From the NCBI GenBank assembly GCA_029260825.1, contig JAJDCM010000121.1, forward strand, positions 1 to 41,972: DNA of 41,972 nt, written 5' to 3'. A program made the position numbers and the translations under genes. Shown here one piece after another: positions 32,226 to 41,293 of the stretch. Source of the DNA: Planctomycetota bacterium (lineage in GTDB: Bacteria > Planctomycetota > JACOTG01 > JAJDCM01). The notes under the pieces were generated by a model. It saw nothing but the letters and a program-made list of their open reading frames with translations, searched no databases and was not told the DNA's origin. Within the stretch, counting starts at the first letter, position 1. Every line of letters begins with the position of its first letter.

Positions 32226-33521
32226 TTATTCTTCCGGTCGATCCGGGGTGTCTTCAAATGGAAGATCGATATCCCCGACACCGGGTTCCTGGTCTTCGTT
32301 TTCTTCTAAATCAGCTGCGGTGACATCCTGATCGTCAACATCAGCTTCCTCTACTTTTGCTCGTTCCGGCTCGGATACGTCGAGCTGCGCAACGTCCGCT
32401 TCTTCCGGCATCGGGTCAAAATCAGAATCATCGAGTTCGGCATGCTGGAAGCCTTCATCGTCGAGATCCACATCATCGTCGTCAAGGGCGCCTTCGTTAT
32501 CGTCAGCGCCGATCAGATCAATGTCAATCCCGTCGTCCTTGAAGTTCAGGCCAAGATCTCCAAGCTTCTTTCTGATCTCTTTGAGGGAGGTCTTTCCAAA
32601 GTTGCGAATCTTGAGAAGCTCGCTTTCACTTCGGGAAACCAGCTCCCCAACGCTACTGATCTCTGCCGAAACAATACAGTTGTGAGCTCGGACCGAGAGG
32701 TCGAGGGAGGAAACTGGAATATCCAGGACCTCCTGCCCTGCTGACTCGGGTTCACTCAGCTCCGGCGCACCCGGTTCAGGATGCTCTTCAACCGGCACTT
32801 CAAGACCCGTCTCGATCTGCTGGACCAACGGATTCAGATGCTTCTGGAGAAGAAGACCGGCCTCGACCAGTGCGTCCTCCGGTCCAACAACACCATTCGT
32901 CCAGATCTGGATGATCAACTTGTCGTAGTTGGTCATCTTTCCAACGCGAGTGCTTTCGATCTTGTATTCCACCCGGCGCACCGGGGAGAAGAAGGCGTCG
33001 ACGGGAATCTCGTTCCCCGTCGCTTCGCCCAGATCAAGCTCTGATGCGACCTGGTAACCTCGTCCGCGACGCACTCGCACGTCAAGACCAAGCTTTGCCT
33101 TGTCCTGGACGTTGCCAATGACAACCTCCGGGTTCAAGATATCTCCAGAACCGTTGGCGGAGAGATCCCCACCGAAGATCTGTTCTTTGCCTTCGATTTC
33201 GCTTGAAAAAACGGCCTCGGCGGCCCCGTCATTCAATCGAACTCGAAGCCGCTTCAGGTTCACGCCAAAATGATCAACGTCTTCTGCCAGATGAGGAATA
33301 TCGGTTGCTCCCGATTTCATCCCCTTCACCCGATAGGAACAAATTCCTGCCCCTTCCAAGCTGCAAAGCAGCACGCGCTTGAGGGCATTCCCAATCGTGG
33401 TTCCGTAGCCCCGCTGGAACGGTTCGGCTACAAAGCTGCCATAGCTGTCGGTCAGGGTGTCTGTATCAACACGCACCCTGAGCGGCAACTCCAGGTTCCT
33501 CCAGCGGATTCGCACACTCAT
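32226..33521 (-). CDS. rpoA: RNA polymerase subunit alpha RpoA with a long acidic tail
   Basis: The alpha subunit that dimerises to nucleate RNA polymerase and whose C-terminal domain binds DNA and activators. The 431-residue protein has the N-terminal domain (about 1-235, with IRWRNLELP, AEPFQRGYGTTIGNALKRVL, KTNYDKL-like MTNYDKL and LLLQKHLNPLVQQ), a Pro/Glu linker, and the alpha-CTD (about 270-325, LDLSVRAHNCIVSAE and KIRNFGKTSLKEI). About 102 residues beyond the CTD (32226-32534) are strongly acidic, rich in Asp and Glu; most alphas end near 320-340. GGGAGGGG precedes the ATG. The N-terminal sequence resembles planctomycete RpoA. Confidence 0.97.
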   Translation of the reverse strand: MSVRIRWRNLELPLRVRVDTDTLTDSYGSFVAEPFQRGYGTTIGNALKRVLLCSLEGAGICSYRVKGMKSGATDIPHLAEDVDHFGVNLKRLRVRLNDGAAEAVFSSEIEGKEQIFGGDLSANGSGDILNPEVVIGNVQDKAKLGLDVRVRRGRGYQVASELDLGEATGNEIPVDAFFSPVRRVEYKIESTRVGKMTNYDKLIIQIWTNGVVGPEDALVEAGLLLQKHLNPLVQQIETGLEVPVEEHPEPGAPELSEPESAGQEVLDIPVSSLDLSVRAHNCIVSAEISSVGELVSRSESELLKIRNFGKTSLKEIRKKLGDLGLNFKDDGIDIDLIGADDNEGALDDDDVDLDDEGFQHAELDDSDFDPMPEEADVAQLDVSEPERAKVEEADVDDQDVTAADLEENEDQEPGVGDIDLPFEDTPDRPEE

Positions 33522-33539
33522 CGTGTTCGCCCCTCCCTC

Positions 33540-33920
33540 TTAGACTCGTCTCTTCTTACGCGGCCGACATCCGTTATGCGGAAGCGGAGTTGCATCCTCG
33601 ATGGCACGAATCTCGATTCCGGCAATCTGAAGAGCGCGAATTGCGGACTCCCGGCCCGAGCCCGGTCCTTTGACCTTCACTTCGAGCTCTTTCAGCCCGA
33701 ACTTGTGGGCCTTCTCAGCCACTCGCTCCGCTGCCTTCTGCGCTGCATAAGGCGTGCTCTTCTTCGAGCCCTTGTAACCGATCGTTCCCGCCGAATCCCA
33801 GCAGAGAGTCTCTCCACCGGCATCGGTTACGGTGATGATCGTGTTATTGAAGGTGGCACGAATGTGGACAATTCCCTTGACCACATTCTTGCGAATTCGT
33901 TTCTTCTTACCTTTGGCCAT
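33540..33920 (-). CDS. rpsK: 30S ribosomal protein S11
   Basis: Platform protein of the small subunit. The 126-residue protein has [50 protein letters not shown] and the end [13 protein letters not shown], all standard for S11. Usually rpsD follows before rpoA; here rpoA begins 18 bases after the rpsK stop, so rpsD is not in place. The 97-base gap toward rpsM shows nothing notable. Confidence 0.98.
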   Translation of the reverse strand: MAKGKKKRIRKNVVKGIVHIRATFNNTIITVTDAGGETLCWDSAGTIGYKGSKKSTPYAAQKAAERVAEKAHKFGLKELEVKVKGPGSGRESAIRALQIAGIEIRAIEDATPLPHNGCRPRKKRRV

Positions 33921-34017
33921 GTCTTCTCTCGGTCCCTTGCCCCGAAGGACTCAGAACGGCTTTTGATTCTTGATGCAATGACGGTTCGCCACTTGAAGTG
34001 TCTTGACGACACCCGAG

Positions 34018-34404
34018 CTACCGTCGCATCTCCTTGATACCCTTCTTGCCCGCCACAGTCTTTCGGGGGCCTTTGCGTCCTCGCGCATTGCATCGAGTCC
34101 GTTGTCCTCGGACCGGAAGCCCTTTGCGATGGCGAATTCCACGGTAGCACCCGATGTCTTTCAAGCGGTTAATCGCCTGAGCGAGCTGCCTCCGGAGTTG
34201 CCCCTCGGTGACATGGTTCTTTTCCAGAACCGATGCAATGCGAGCGACCTCATCATCCGTGAGGTTCTTTGCCCGCACCGTGTCCTCGATCCCGACCGAT
34301 TTCAGGATATCGAGAGAGATCTTCGGCCCAACACCATAAATATAGCGCAAGGCGATATGAATCGGCTTGTCAGCGGGGATATCCACTCCAGCAATACGAG
34401 GCAT
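34018..34404 (-). CDS. rpsM: 30S ribosomal protein S13
   Basis: Head protein of the small subunit that contacts the large subunit and P-site tRNA. The 128-residue protein starts [18 protein letters not shown], includes [12 protein letters not shown] (helix-hairpin-helix) and [19 protein letters not shown], and ends with basic residues. It follows rpmJ by 36 bases, the usual order. Confidence 0.98.
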   Translation of the reverse strand: MPRIAGVDIPADKPIHIALRYIYGVGPKISLDILKSVGIEDTVRAKNLTDDEVARIASVLEKNHVTEGQLRRQLAQAINRLKDIGCYRGIRHRKGLPVRGQRTRCNARGRKGPRKTVAGKKGIKEMRR

Positions 34405-34440
34405 CGAATCTTCCTTTCCACCAACGTCGTGGGGCCGGCC

Positions 34441-34557
34441 TTATTTTCCCTGGCGTTGCTTGTGCCTGGGGTCGGAGCAGATCACGAAAAGGACCCCTTT
34501 CCGACGGATAATCTTACAATTCTCACACATCCGTTTGACGCTTGATCGTACTTTCAT
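34441..34557 (-). CDS. rpmJ: 50S ribosomal protein L36
   Basis: A 38-residue protein read directly from the sequence: it starts [20 protein letters not shown] and has the zinc pattern C-x2-C (CENC), then C and H ([11 protein letters not shown]). This is the zinc-binding form of L36. Two ATG codons are adjacent (34560 and 34557); the second gives the family start and lies seven bases after AAGGAG. infA, often just upstream, is absent: map ends 15 bases before. Confidence 0.97.
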   Translation of the reverse strand: MKVRSSVKRMCENCKIIRRKGVLFVICSDPRHKQRQGK

Positions 34558-34572
34558 CATTCCTCTCCTTCC

Positions 34573-35328
34573 TCAAAGGGAAGTGAGCACCTCTGGGCCA
34601 TCCGATCCAACCGCCACCGTATGCTCAAAATGAGCCGAGAGCAGCCGATCTTTCGTGACCACAGTCCAACCGTCTGAAAGAGTATCAACCTGGTGAGTTC
34701 CCAGATTGATCATTGGCTCAATCGCCAGCGTCATGCCCGCTTTCAGAACGACGTCATAATCAAAACGACTTCCCCGGTAAAAGTTAGGCACCTGAGGTGA
34801 TTCGTGGAGCTCTCGCCCGATGCCGTGTCCGACAAAATCTTCGACAACACCGTAACCCCGAGAGGTCGCATAGTCGCCGATGGCCGCGGAAACATCCCGA
34901 AGTTTATTTCCCGCCTGCATTTTTGCCATACCCGCTCCGAGAGAGTCTCGACACACTTCCATCAGCCTCGCCGCATCATCAGAAACATTGCCCACCCCGA
35001 AGGTTCGGGCAGAGTCACCGAAAAACGACCCCTTCTTGACTCCAATGTCAATTTTTACCAGGTCTCCGTCTTCGAGCCGTCGAGTCCCGGGAATTCCGTG
35101 GACGACCTCCTCGTTAACGGAAGCACAAATAGAGCCCGGAAAGCCCCGGTATCCCTTGAATGCCGGAATCCCTCCGCGCTTTCGAATCAGATCCTCGACG
35201 ATTTGGTCCAGCTCGCCCGTGGTGACTCCAGGGCAAACAGCCTCATTCATCAGCTCAAAGGCCTCGGCAATAATCCGCCCGGCCTCTCGCATCTGATCTA
35301 ACTCCTGAGCTGACTTGATGCTAATCAT
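34573..35328 (-). CDS. map: Methionine aminopeptidase, type I
   Basis: Removes the initiator methionine from new proteins. The 251-residue protein has the pita-bread fold motifs: metal ligands in KIDIGV and DSARTF, GHGIGRELHE, AIEPMINLG, and FEHTVAV near the end. No N-terminal zinc-finger extension is present. The ATG overlaps the adk stop as ATGA. The adk-map pair after secY is a common arrangement. Confidence 0.97.
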   Translation of the reverse strand: MISIKSAQELDQMREAGRIIAEAFELMNEAVCPGVTTGELDQIVEDLIRKRGGIPAFKGYRGFPGSICASVNEEVVHGIPGTRRLEDGDLVKIDIGVKKGSFFGDSARTFGVGNVSDDAARLMEVCRDSLGAGMAKMQAGNKLRDVSAAIGDYATSRGYGVVEDFVGHGIGRELHESPQVPNFYRGSRFDYDVVLKAGMTLAIEPMINLGTHQVDTLSDGWTVVTKDRLLSAHFEHTVAVGSDGPEVLTSL

Positions 35329-35969
35329 GCCAACCCTCGGAGAATTTCGTGAACTTCAACGCTAATAGCCTCCACTGACCGATCTGCATCGATCGTGGTG
35401 ACCATGTTCTTATCTTTATAATACCGAACCACTGCTGACGTTTGATCTCTAAAAATAGCCAATCGCTCCTTCACCAGCTCCTCTCGATCATCTTGGCGCT
35501 GGATCAAAGCTTTACCGCAACGGTCACAAACACCCTCAACTTTGGGTGGGTGTGCCGAAACATGATAGGCCGCTCCGCATTCACTACACGTTCGCCGCCC
35601 GGTAATTCGGCCGACGATCTGCTCGTCACTGACCTCAAAGAACAAACTCCGAGTCACTGGATGATCAACAAGTGCTCGGTCCAGCTCCTCTGCCTGAGGC
35701 AGTGTTCGAGGGAAACCATCCAAAAGAAAGCCTGACTTGCAATCGTCCTCGGCGACCCGCGCTGTAAGCATGGATACAACGAGATCATCCGGGACAAGTC
35801 TTCCCGCATCCATGAAGGCCCTCGCCTTCACGCCCAGTTCCGACTTGGCTGCAACTTCGGCTCGGAGCAGGTCACCGGTTGCTACATGAACGAGTCCAAA
35901 CTCATCCACAACCTTTGCGGCCTGCGTTCCTTTGCCGGCTCCTGGCGCTCCCAGAAAAACCAGCCTCAA
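35325..35969 (-). CDS. adk: Adenylate kinase
   Basis: Interconverts ATP + AMP with 2 ADP. The 214-residue long-form enzyme has the P-loop GAPGAGKGTQ, LLDGFPRTLPQAEELD, and a LID domain with four cysteines (CSEC and CDRC), indicating a structural zinc. The start is a TTG at 35969 that overlaps the secY stop as TTGA. LID then DDREELVKERL is typical. Upstream secY and downstream map are coupled by overlaps. Confidence 0.97.
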   Translation of the reverse strand: MRLVFLGAPGAGKGTQAAKVVDEFGLVHVATGDLLRAEVAAKSELGVKARAFMDAGRLVPDDLVVSMLTARVAEDDCKSGFLLDGFPRTLPQAEELDRALVDHPVTRSLFFEVSDEQIVGRITGRRTCSECGAAYHVSAHPPKVEGVCDRCGKALIQRQDDREELVKERLAIFRDQTSAVVRYYKDKNMVTTIDADRSVEAISVEVHEILRGLA

Positions 35970-37300
35970 CGAGCCCCCTTTCCACGACGCATAAACCCTT
36001 CGTAGTTCCTCATCAAGAGGTGAGAATTGATCTTGTCAACAAGATCGAGGGCTACGCTCGCGACGATGAGAATACTCGTTCCGCCGATGAACGTGGAGAT
36101 GCTCCATTCCACAGTAAGACTTCCGGCAAAAATCTGCGGGACGATCGCAATAAACGCCAGGAATGTGGCGCCTGCTAACGTGACCCGCATGAGAACTCTC
36201 TCCAGATACTCCGCAGTTCGCCGCCCAGGTCGAATTCCCGGGATAAAGGATCCATGCTCCTTCATATTATTGGCAATCTCGGTCGGCTGGACCATCAAGG
36301 TGTTCCAGAAATAACTGAAGAAGTAGATCATGGAGCCATAGAAGACCACATACCACCACGATGAATAATCATTGAAGACGCCAGCGGCTCCCTGCAGACC
36401 AATCGCTCCCAGAAGGAAGCCAGGGATCATCAGAAGGCTCGAAGCGAAAATGACCGGCATGACGCCAGCTTGATTGACCTGCAGCGGGAGGTAGTGGCGC
36501 TGTCCACCAACCGTCCGGCGACCTCGGCTAAATCGGGCCGCCTGAATCGGAATTCGCCTCTGCCCCTTCGTGATGAAGACCACGATCCATATCACCGCCA
36601 CAAACATGACAAGCAGGATGAGCCCGCTCGTGACTTTGGTCGAAAACTCTTCCGCCGAGGATGTGTAACGGGCAACGGCAGCCGGGAGTCTCGAGATAAT
36701 TCCGGCCATGATCAGAAGGGATATTCCGTTTCCGATCCCGTGCTCGGTAATCTGCTCCCCAAGCCACATCAAAAAGATCGTTCCCGTCGTCAGAGCCAAG
36801 ATGGCCATGACTTTCCATCCAAAGGAATTGAAGAGGTCCGGATCAACGATCTGAGCCTGTCCACCGGCAACCAGTGACCGAAAGAGTCCCTGGACGATGA
36901 AGAATCCTTGGACAAGACAAAGCGGTACAGTCGCATATCGAGTGTACTGACTGATCTTCTTGCGCCCGGAAGAGCCATCCTTTGAAAGCTTCTCAAGGGC
37001 AGGAACCACCTTCGTGAGGAGGCTGAAGATAATCGATGCACTGATGTAGGGCATGATGCCAAGGGAGAACAGGGCACCCTGGGTCAATCCACCACCCGAG
37101 AAGGTATTGAAAAGACCAAAGAGCTGGTTCCAACTCGACTCGCCAAACTGTTTGTCCGCCGCATCAGCAATCGTCTGGGTGTTGATTCCGGGAATCGGAA
37201 CCTGAAAGCCAATCCGATAAACCGCCAGAAGACTGACCGTCAGAATAATGCGCTGACGCAGTTCCGGGATGCGGAAAACGTTCATGACCCGCTGAATCAT
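35966..37300 (-). CDS. secY: Protein translocase subunit SecY
   Basis: Central channel of the Sec translocon in the inner membrane. The 444-residue protein has about ten membrane segments, with IPGINTQTI in the plug region, GIMPYISASIIFSL, GEQITEHGIGNGISLLI, and the cytoplasmic loop GQRRIPIQ before segment 7. Late motifs include PTEIANNMKEHGSFIPGIRP and SLLMRNYEGF-like HLLMRNYEGFM. The ATG overlaps the rplO stop as ATGA. Length is normal. Confidence 0.98.
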   Translation of the reverse strand: MIQRVMNVFRIPELRQRIILTVSLLAVYRIGFQVPIPGINTQTIADAADKQFGESSWNQLFGLFNTFSGGGLTQGALFSLGIMPYISASIIFSLLTKVVPALEKLSKDGSSGRKKISQYTRYATVPLCLVQGFFIVQGLFRSLVAGGQAQIVDPDLFNSFGWKVMAILALTTGTIFLMWLGEQITEHGIGNGISLLIMAGIISRLPAAVARYTSSAEEFSTKVTSGLILLVMFVAVIWIVVFITKGQRRIPIQAARFSRGRRTVGGQRHYLPLQVNQAGVMPVIFASSLLMIPGFLLGAIGLQGAAGVFNDYSSWWYVVFYGSMIYFFSYFWNTLMVQPTEIANNMKEHGSFIPGIRPGRRTAEYLERVLMRVTLAGATFLAFIAIVPQIFAGSLTVEWSISTFIGGTSILIVASVALDLVDKINSHLLMRNYEGFMRRGKGAR

Positions 37301-37740
37301 TTCGCTTCCTCGATGGTCCCGCCAGCGGCTTCAATTTTGGTGCGTGCAGTACCACTAAACTTGTCGGCAACAACGTTGACCTTCTTGGTCACTTCTCCCT
37401 CACCCAGAACCTTCAGAAGAGCGATCCCCTTCTTGATGAGTCCCCGTTCATGAAGGATGGTGATGTTCACCGTGTCTCCATCCTTGAACGAGTCCAGATC
37501 CCGGACGTTGAGGATGGCGAATTCTTTTCGGAAAATGTTGGTGAAGCCTCGCTTCGGAATCCGACGGAAGAGGGGCATCTGGCCACCTTCGCCGGCGATG
37601 CGGATTTTGCCACCCGACCGGGACTTCTGTCCCTTTTGGCCCTTGCCGCAGGTTTTGCCCCAATTCGAGCCTTCTCCTCGCCCAACACGTTTGCGCTTTT
37701 TCCGGGGAACCGGAACTGCCTTGATATCTTGCAGGTTCAT
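37297..37740 (-). CDS. rplO: 50S ribosomal protein L15
   Basis: Large-subunit assembly protein. The 147-residue protein shows [50 protein letters not shown] and the C-terminal [12 protein letters not shown] end. Its ATG overlaps the rpsE stop as ATGA, which leaves no room for rpmD (L30), normally between these genes. Confidence 0.98.
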   Translation of the reverse strand: MNLQDIKAVPVPRKKRKRVGRGEGSNWGKTCGKGQKGQKSRSGGKIRIAGEGGQMPLFRRIPKRGFTNIFRKEFAILNVRDLDSFKDGDTVNITILHERGLIKKGIALLKVLGEGEVTKKVNVVADKFSGTARTKIEAAGGTIEEAK

Positions 37741-38261
37741 CCGACCGTCACCCCTCTCAATTCTTGGACCTGCTCCTTCGTACGGAGCCGCTCCAATCCT
37801 TCCAAGGTGGCCTTGACCAGATTCACCGGATTGTTGGATCCAAAAGACTTGGTCAACACGTCATGAATTCCCGCCAGCTCCATCACGGACTTGACGGCGG
37901 CGCCAGCGATCACACCCGTTCCAGGACTTGCTGGGCCCAGATAAACCTGGGAGGCACCAAATCGTCCAATGACGGCATGAGGAATGGTTCCTTTGACCAC
38001 GGGGACATCCATCAGCTGCCTGGTGGCAGCCTTCACACCCTTCTCAACCGACGGCGGAACCTCATTGGCTTTACCAAATCCGTAGCCAACCTTTCCTTTT
38101 CGATTGCCGACAACCACCAACGCACTGAAGGAGAAGCGACGGCCACCCTTCACTACCTTGGCGCAACGGTTGATCTTGATCACAACCTCGTCAAATTCCT
38201 TGGGCATCTGATCTCGCTTGCCGCGATCATCTTTTCGCCCGCCGGGCCTTCTCATCGCCAT
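37737..38261 (-). CDS. rpsE: 30S ribosomal protein S5
   Basis: Small-subunit protein for decoding accuracy. The 174-residue protein has [57 protein letters not shown] and [15 protein letters not shown], the standard dsRNA-binding and C-terminal domains. The N-terminus is a short basic stretch. A 115-base gap with no gene separates it from rplR. Confidence 0.98.
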   Translation of the reverse strand: MAMRRPGGRKDDRGKRDQMPKEFDEVVIKINRCAKVVKGGRRFSFSALVVVGNRKGKVGYGFGKANEVPPSVEKGVKAATRQLMDVPVVKGTIPHAVIGRFGASQVYLGPASPGTGVIAGAAVKSVMELAGIHDVLTKSFGSNNPVNLVKATLEGLERLRTKEQVQELRGVTVG

Positions 38262-38376
38262 CGTGAAGCCTTGTTTGTGGATTCCAGATCAGCAAAGACC
38301 GATCCGGTTCCTGGGTTCTTCATGCCCGTTTCCCTGGCTCCCATTGGCAGCAGGGACGCGGCATGCGTTCTTCGTA

Positions 38377-38739
38377 TCAGCACTTGAGCCCGGTCTTGCG
38401 GGCCGCTTCAATGAGCGCTCGCAAGCGACCGTGGAACTTGTACCACCGGCGATCGACCAGGGCGGCTGCGATTCCCGCACCCTTCGCCTTTTCGGCGATA
38501 TCCTGACCGACTTTCTCAGCAGCGCTGCAGTTGCCTCCGTTGACCGCTGAACCCAGTAGAGCCTGAGTCGAGCTGGCCACGACGGTTTGTCCGAGGTCGT
38601 CATTGATCAATTGACATGAAATATGACGATGACTCCGATAAACCGCCAGGCGAGGTCTTTCCGCGCTCCCTCGAATCTTGCCACGCACGTGATACACGCG
38701 ACGTTGTCGTGCTCTTTTGATTCGCTTGAGTCGTTGCAT
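38377..38739 (-). CDS. rplR: 50S ribosomal protein L18
   Basis: 5S rRNA-binding protein. The 120-residue protein has RRVYHVRGKIRGSAERPRLA, VYRSHRHISCQLIND, and the C-terminal DRRWYKFHGRLRALIEAARK (family: R-gY-hGRv-alAdaAREgGL). It ends GLKC rather than the usual GLxF. Position between rplF and rpsE is standard. Confidence 0.97.
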   Translation of the reverse strand: MQRLKRIKRARQRRVYHVRGKIRGSAERPRLAVYRSHRHISCQLINDDLGQTVVASSTQALLGSAVNGGNCSAAEKVGQDIAEKAKGAGIAAALVDRRWYKFHGRLRALIEAARKTGLKC

Positions 38740-38772
38740 GTTCCTTCTCCAGTTCTTGACGAACCGCCGGCG

Positions 38773-39321
38773 TTATGCGCCAGCGATACTCTTGCCCACC
38801 TTACGGCGAACTTGCTCGCCTTCGTACCGGATGCCTTTACCGTTATAAGGCTCGGGCGGACGAATTCGGCGCACGTTTGCGGCGAATTGACCGACGAGCT
38901 GCTTATCCACGCCTTCAACCGAAATCTTCGTGGGAGCAGCAGTCTCCACCTTCAGTCCTTCCGGAATGGGGAGGATGACCGGATGACAGAAACCGATCTG
39001 AAGTTTGAGATCTTTTCCCTCGACCTTGGCTTGATAGCCAACGCCCTGGATTTCAAGTCTCTTGCTAAAACCCTGGGTTACACCCTGGACCATGTTCGCT
39101 ACAAGAGCGCGACAAAGTCCGTGAAGAGCGCGATGCTCCTTCTGGTTGGTCGCCCGGGTGAAGTTCACCTCTTTGGAGCCCGCATCGATCGCGACGGAAA
39201 TCGAGTCAGGGACATCAAAGGACAGCTTTCCTTTGGGTCCGTCCACTCGAACGATCGAACCGTCCATCTTGACCTTTGCACCACCGGAAATGGCTACTGG
39301 CTTTCGTCCAATCCTTGACAT
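38773..39321 (-). CDS. rplF: 50S ribosomal protein L6
   Basis: Large-subunit protein near the factor-binding site. The 182-residue protein starts MSRIGRKPVAI, includes VDGPKGKLSFDVP, ALVANMVQGVTQGFSK, and the C-terminal RRIRPPEPYNGKGIRY with GKGI. ATG at 39321 follows GAGG seven bases upstream and shares one base with the rpsH stop (TGATG); upstream GTG/TTG codons in frame are less likely. Confidence 0.97.
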   Translation of the reverse strand: MSRIGRKPVAISGGAKVKMDGSIVRVDGPKGKLSFDVPDSISVAIDAGSKEVNFTRATNQKEHRALHGLCRALVANMVQGVTQGFSKRLEIQGVGYQAKVEGKDLKLQIGFCHPVILPIPEGLKVETAAPTKISVEGVDKQLVGQFAANVRRIRPPEPYNGKGIRYEGEQVRRKVGKSIAGA

Positions 39322-39722
39322 CACCAAACCTCACATAGACATTCGCCACCGACCCGCTGCTCCCGACAATCTTTGTCGGTGAGGATGCCGCGGGACGTGG
39401 TGTAGACCCCGATTCCGAGTCCATTCAGCACGGGGGCGATTTCCGTTACGGGTCGATAAACCCGACACCCCGGCTTGCTCACGCGCTTGATCGTCGACAT
39501 GAGCCTCTCTCCGTCTGGCCCATATTTGAGGTAGACGCGAAGAGCCTTGAATCCTCGATCCAAATCGAGCTCGCGGAAATCCTTGATGAAGCCCTCTCGC
39601 TTCAGAATGTCCACCAATCCCCGCTTGATCTTCGAATAGGGGATGTCGCAAGACGGATCATCGATCCGATTCGCGTTGCGGACCCTCGTAAGAAGGTCGG
39701 CAATGGGATCGGTCATGCACAT
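39321..39722 (-). CDS. rpsH: 30S ribosomal protein S8
   Basis: Central-domain 16S rRNA-binding protein and, in E. coli, repressor of its own operon. The 133-residue protein opens with MTDPIADLLTRVRNA after two residues, has VLKYGPDG-like YLKYGPDGE, SKPGCRVYRP, LGIGVYTTSRGILTD, and ends GGECLCEVW. ATG at 39722 is nine bases from AAGGA; the ATG two codons later is an alternative. Confidence 0.97.
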   Translation of the reverse strand: MCMTDPIADLLTRVRNANRIDDPSCDIPYSKIKRGLVDILKREGFIKDFRELDLDRGFKALRVYLKYGPDGERLMSTIKRVSKPGCRVYRPVTEIAPVLNGLGIGVYTTSRGILTDKDCREQRVGGECLCEVW

Positions 39723-39759
39723 GAATAGTGTTCCTTTTTCGCTGGTGGTTGCTCTCGCC

Positions 39760-39945
39760 CTACCAGCTCGCCTTCCTCACACCGGGGATCTCACCCTTCA
39801 GCGCGAGAGATCTAAAACAGATGCGACAGATCTGAAATTTGCGGTAGTAAGCTCGTGGTCGCCCACAGAGCTGGCACCGATTATAGCCCCGAGTACTGAA
39901 CTTTGGGGTTCGATTACATTTGGCAATCAAAGACTTCTTGGCCAC
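39760..39945 (-). CDS. rpsN: 30S ribosomal protein S14, zinc-binding type
   Basis: A 61-residue short-form S14. Four cysteines, C24, C27, C40 and C43 (CQLC and CRIC), form the zinc site; the end [11 protein letters not shown] is characteristic. This is the C+ form seen in many bacteria, so no zinc-free copy is implied here. It lies 15 bases after rplE. Confidence 0.98.
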   Translation of the reverse strand: MAKKSLIAKCNRTPKFSTRGYNRCQLCGRPRAYYRKFQICRICFRSLALKGEIPGVRKASW

Positions 39946-39960
39946 GCCTAAATCCTCTCT

Positions 39961-40500
39961 TTATCGCCGAAAGGGCATTCCGAACTGAGACAAGAGCTCG
40001 AGGGAGTGGGCATCATCGCCGCCGGACATCACCACCGTGATATCCATCCCCTGTTGAAAGTCGGCCTTGTCGATGTTGACCTCGGGAAAAACAATCTGCT
40101 CCGTAAGACCCATGGAGTAGTTGCCTCGGCCGTCGAATGACTTGATCGACAACCCTCGGAAGTCACGAATTCGAGGAATGGCGACACTGATCAGCCGATC
40201 CAGAAATTCATACATCCGTCGGCCACGAAGAGTCACCATGCAGCCGATGTCCATATCTTTTCGAAGCTTGAATCCCGAAACCGACTTGGTGGCCTTGCAG
40301 ATCTTGGCCTTTTGACCGGTGACCGATGCCATGTCCCTGGCAGCGGCCTCTAGCTTCTTCTTGTTGTCAATTGCCCCGCCGACCCCCATGTTCACCACAA
40401 TTTTTTGTAGCTTCGGAACAGCCATGACATTCGGAATATCAAAGCTCTTCATCAGGGCTGGCTGGATCTCTTTTCGGTATTTTTCAAGCAAGCGGGCCAT
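39961..40500 (-). CDS. rplE: 50S ribosomal protein L5
   Basis: 5S rRNA-binding central protuberance protein. The 179-residue protein has NVMAVPKLQKIVVNMGVGGA, GQKAKICKATKSVSGFKLR, GCMVTLRGRRMYEFLDRLI, and FRGLSIKSFDGRGNYSMGL. GGAG lies eight bases ahead of the ATG. Order rplX-rplE-rpsN is standard. Confidence 0.98.
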   Translation of the reverse strand: MARLLEKYRKEIQPALMKSFDIPNVMAVPKLQKIVVNMGVGGAIDNKKKLEAAARDMASVTGQKAKICKATKSVSGFKLRKDMDIGCMVTLRGRRMYEFLDRLISVAIPRIRDFRGLSIKSFDGRGNYSMGLTEQIVFPEVNIDKADFQQGMDITVVMSGGDDAHSLELLSQFGMPFRR

Positions 40501-40528
40501 CGCACACGCTCCGTTTCAATAAAACTCG

Positions 40529-40864
40529 TTATCGCTTCGTCTTGCCGGTCTCTCCGAAGGGCTTTCCATCCGCCCTCGAGACCCGGATTTTCTTTCCTTC
40601 TGCATTCATCTCGAAACGAACCTTGACGCGGCTTTCTTTGGCCTCATCGTAGAGCGCAACGTTTGAAATATGGACGGGTGCAGCCTTGGTGACTCGCCCG
40701 CCCTGGGGATGTTTCTGGCTGCGTTTGATGTGCTTTTGCACTTCGTTCACGCCTTCGACAACCACCTGGCCCTTGTCGCGAATGATCCGAAGAACCTTCC
40801 CGACTTTGCCCTTATCATCACCGGCGATGACCTGAATGACATCACCTGACTTGATGCGTTCCAT
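40529..40864 (-). CDS. rplX: 50S ribosomal protein L24
   Basis: Early assembly protein of the large subunit. The 111-residue protein has the KOW motif (GDVIQVIAGDDKGKVGKVL), GVNEVQKHIKRSQ, GGRVTKAAPVHISNVAL, and ends in a polar basic stretch (GETGKTKR). GGGAG precedes the ATG. It follows rplN by 17 bases. Confidence 0.97.
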   Translation of the reverse strand: MERIKSGDVIQVIAGDDKGKVGKVLRIIRDKGQVVVEGVNEVQKHIKRSQKHPQGGRVTKAAPVHISNVALYDEAKESRVKVRFEMNAEGKKIRVSRADGKPFGETGKTKR

Positions 40865-40881
40865 GCTCGAGGCTCCCTCTC

Positions 40882-41250
40882 TCAGACCACTTCCGAGGCC
40901 AACGAGATAATCTTCATATAGTTCTTTTGCCGAAGTTCCCGAGCGACAGCGCCAAAAATGCGGGTGCCTTTCGGGTTGTTGTCATTATCGATAATGACCA
41001 TGGCGTTGCGATCAAACCGGACATACGTCCCATCCTGCCGCTTCACATTGGCACGGGTTCGAACGATTACACCTCGAACCACATCGCCCTGCTTGATCTC
41101 ACCACCCGGCGAGGCCTTCTTCACGGCAACAACGATGACATCTCCGACACCGGCGTAGCGACGTCCCGTTCCACCAAGAACCTTGATGCATTGGGCTATT
41201 TTCGCGCCGGAATTGTCAGCGACGTCCAGCCTCGTTTCAACCTGAATCAT
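40882..41250 (-). CDS. rplN: 50S ribosomal protein L14
   Basis: Large-subunit interface protein. The 122-residue form starts at ATG 41250 ([17 protein letters not shown]), which is the family start and follows AAGGAAG; the frame continues upstream to 41310 over structured leader DNA. Other motifs are [39 protein letters not shown] and [10 protein letters not shown]. It is usually the first gene of the spc block. Confidence 0.98.
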   Translation of the reverse strand: MIQVETRLDVADNSGAKIAQCIKVLGGTGRRYAGVGDVIVVAVKKASPGGEIKQGDVVRGVIVRTRANVKRQDGTYVRFDRNAMVIIDNDNNPKGTRIFGAVARELRQKNYMKIISLASEVV

Positions 41251-41293
41251 CTTGCTCTTCCTTTTCGCCTTCGCCTTCGCCCTGGGGGCTTGC

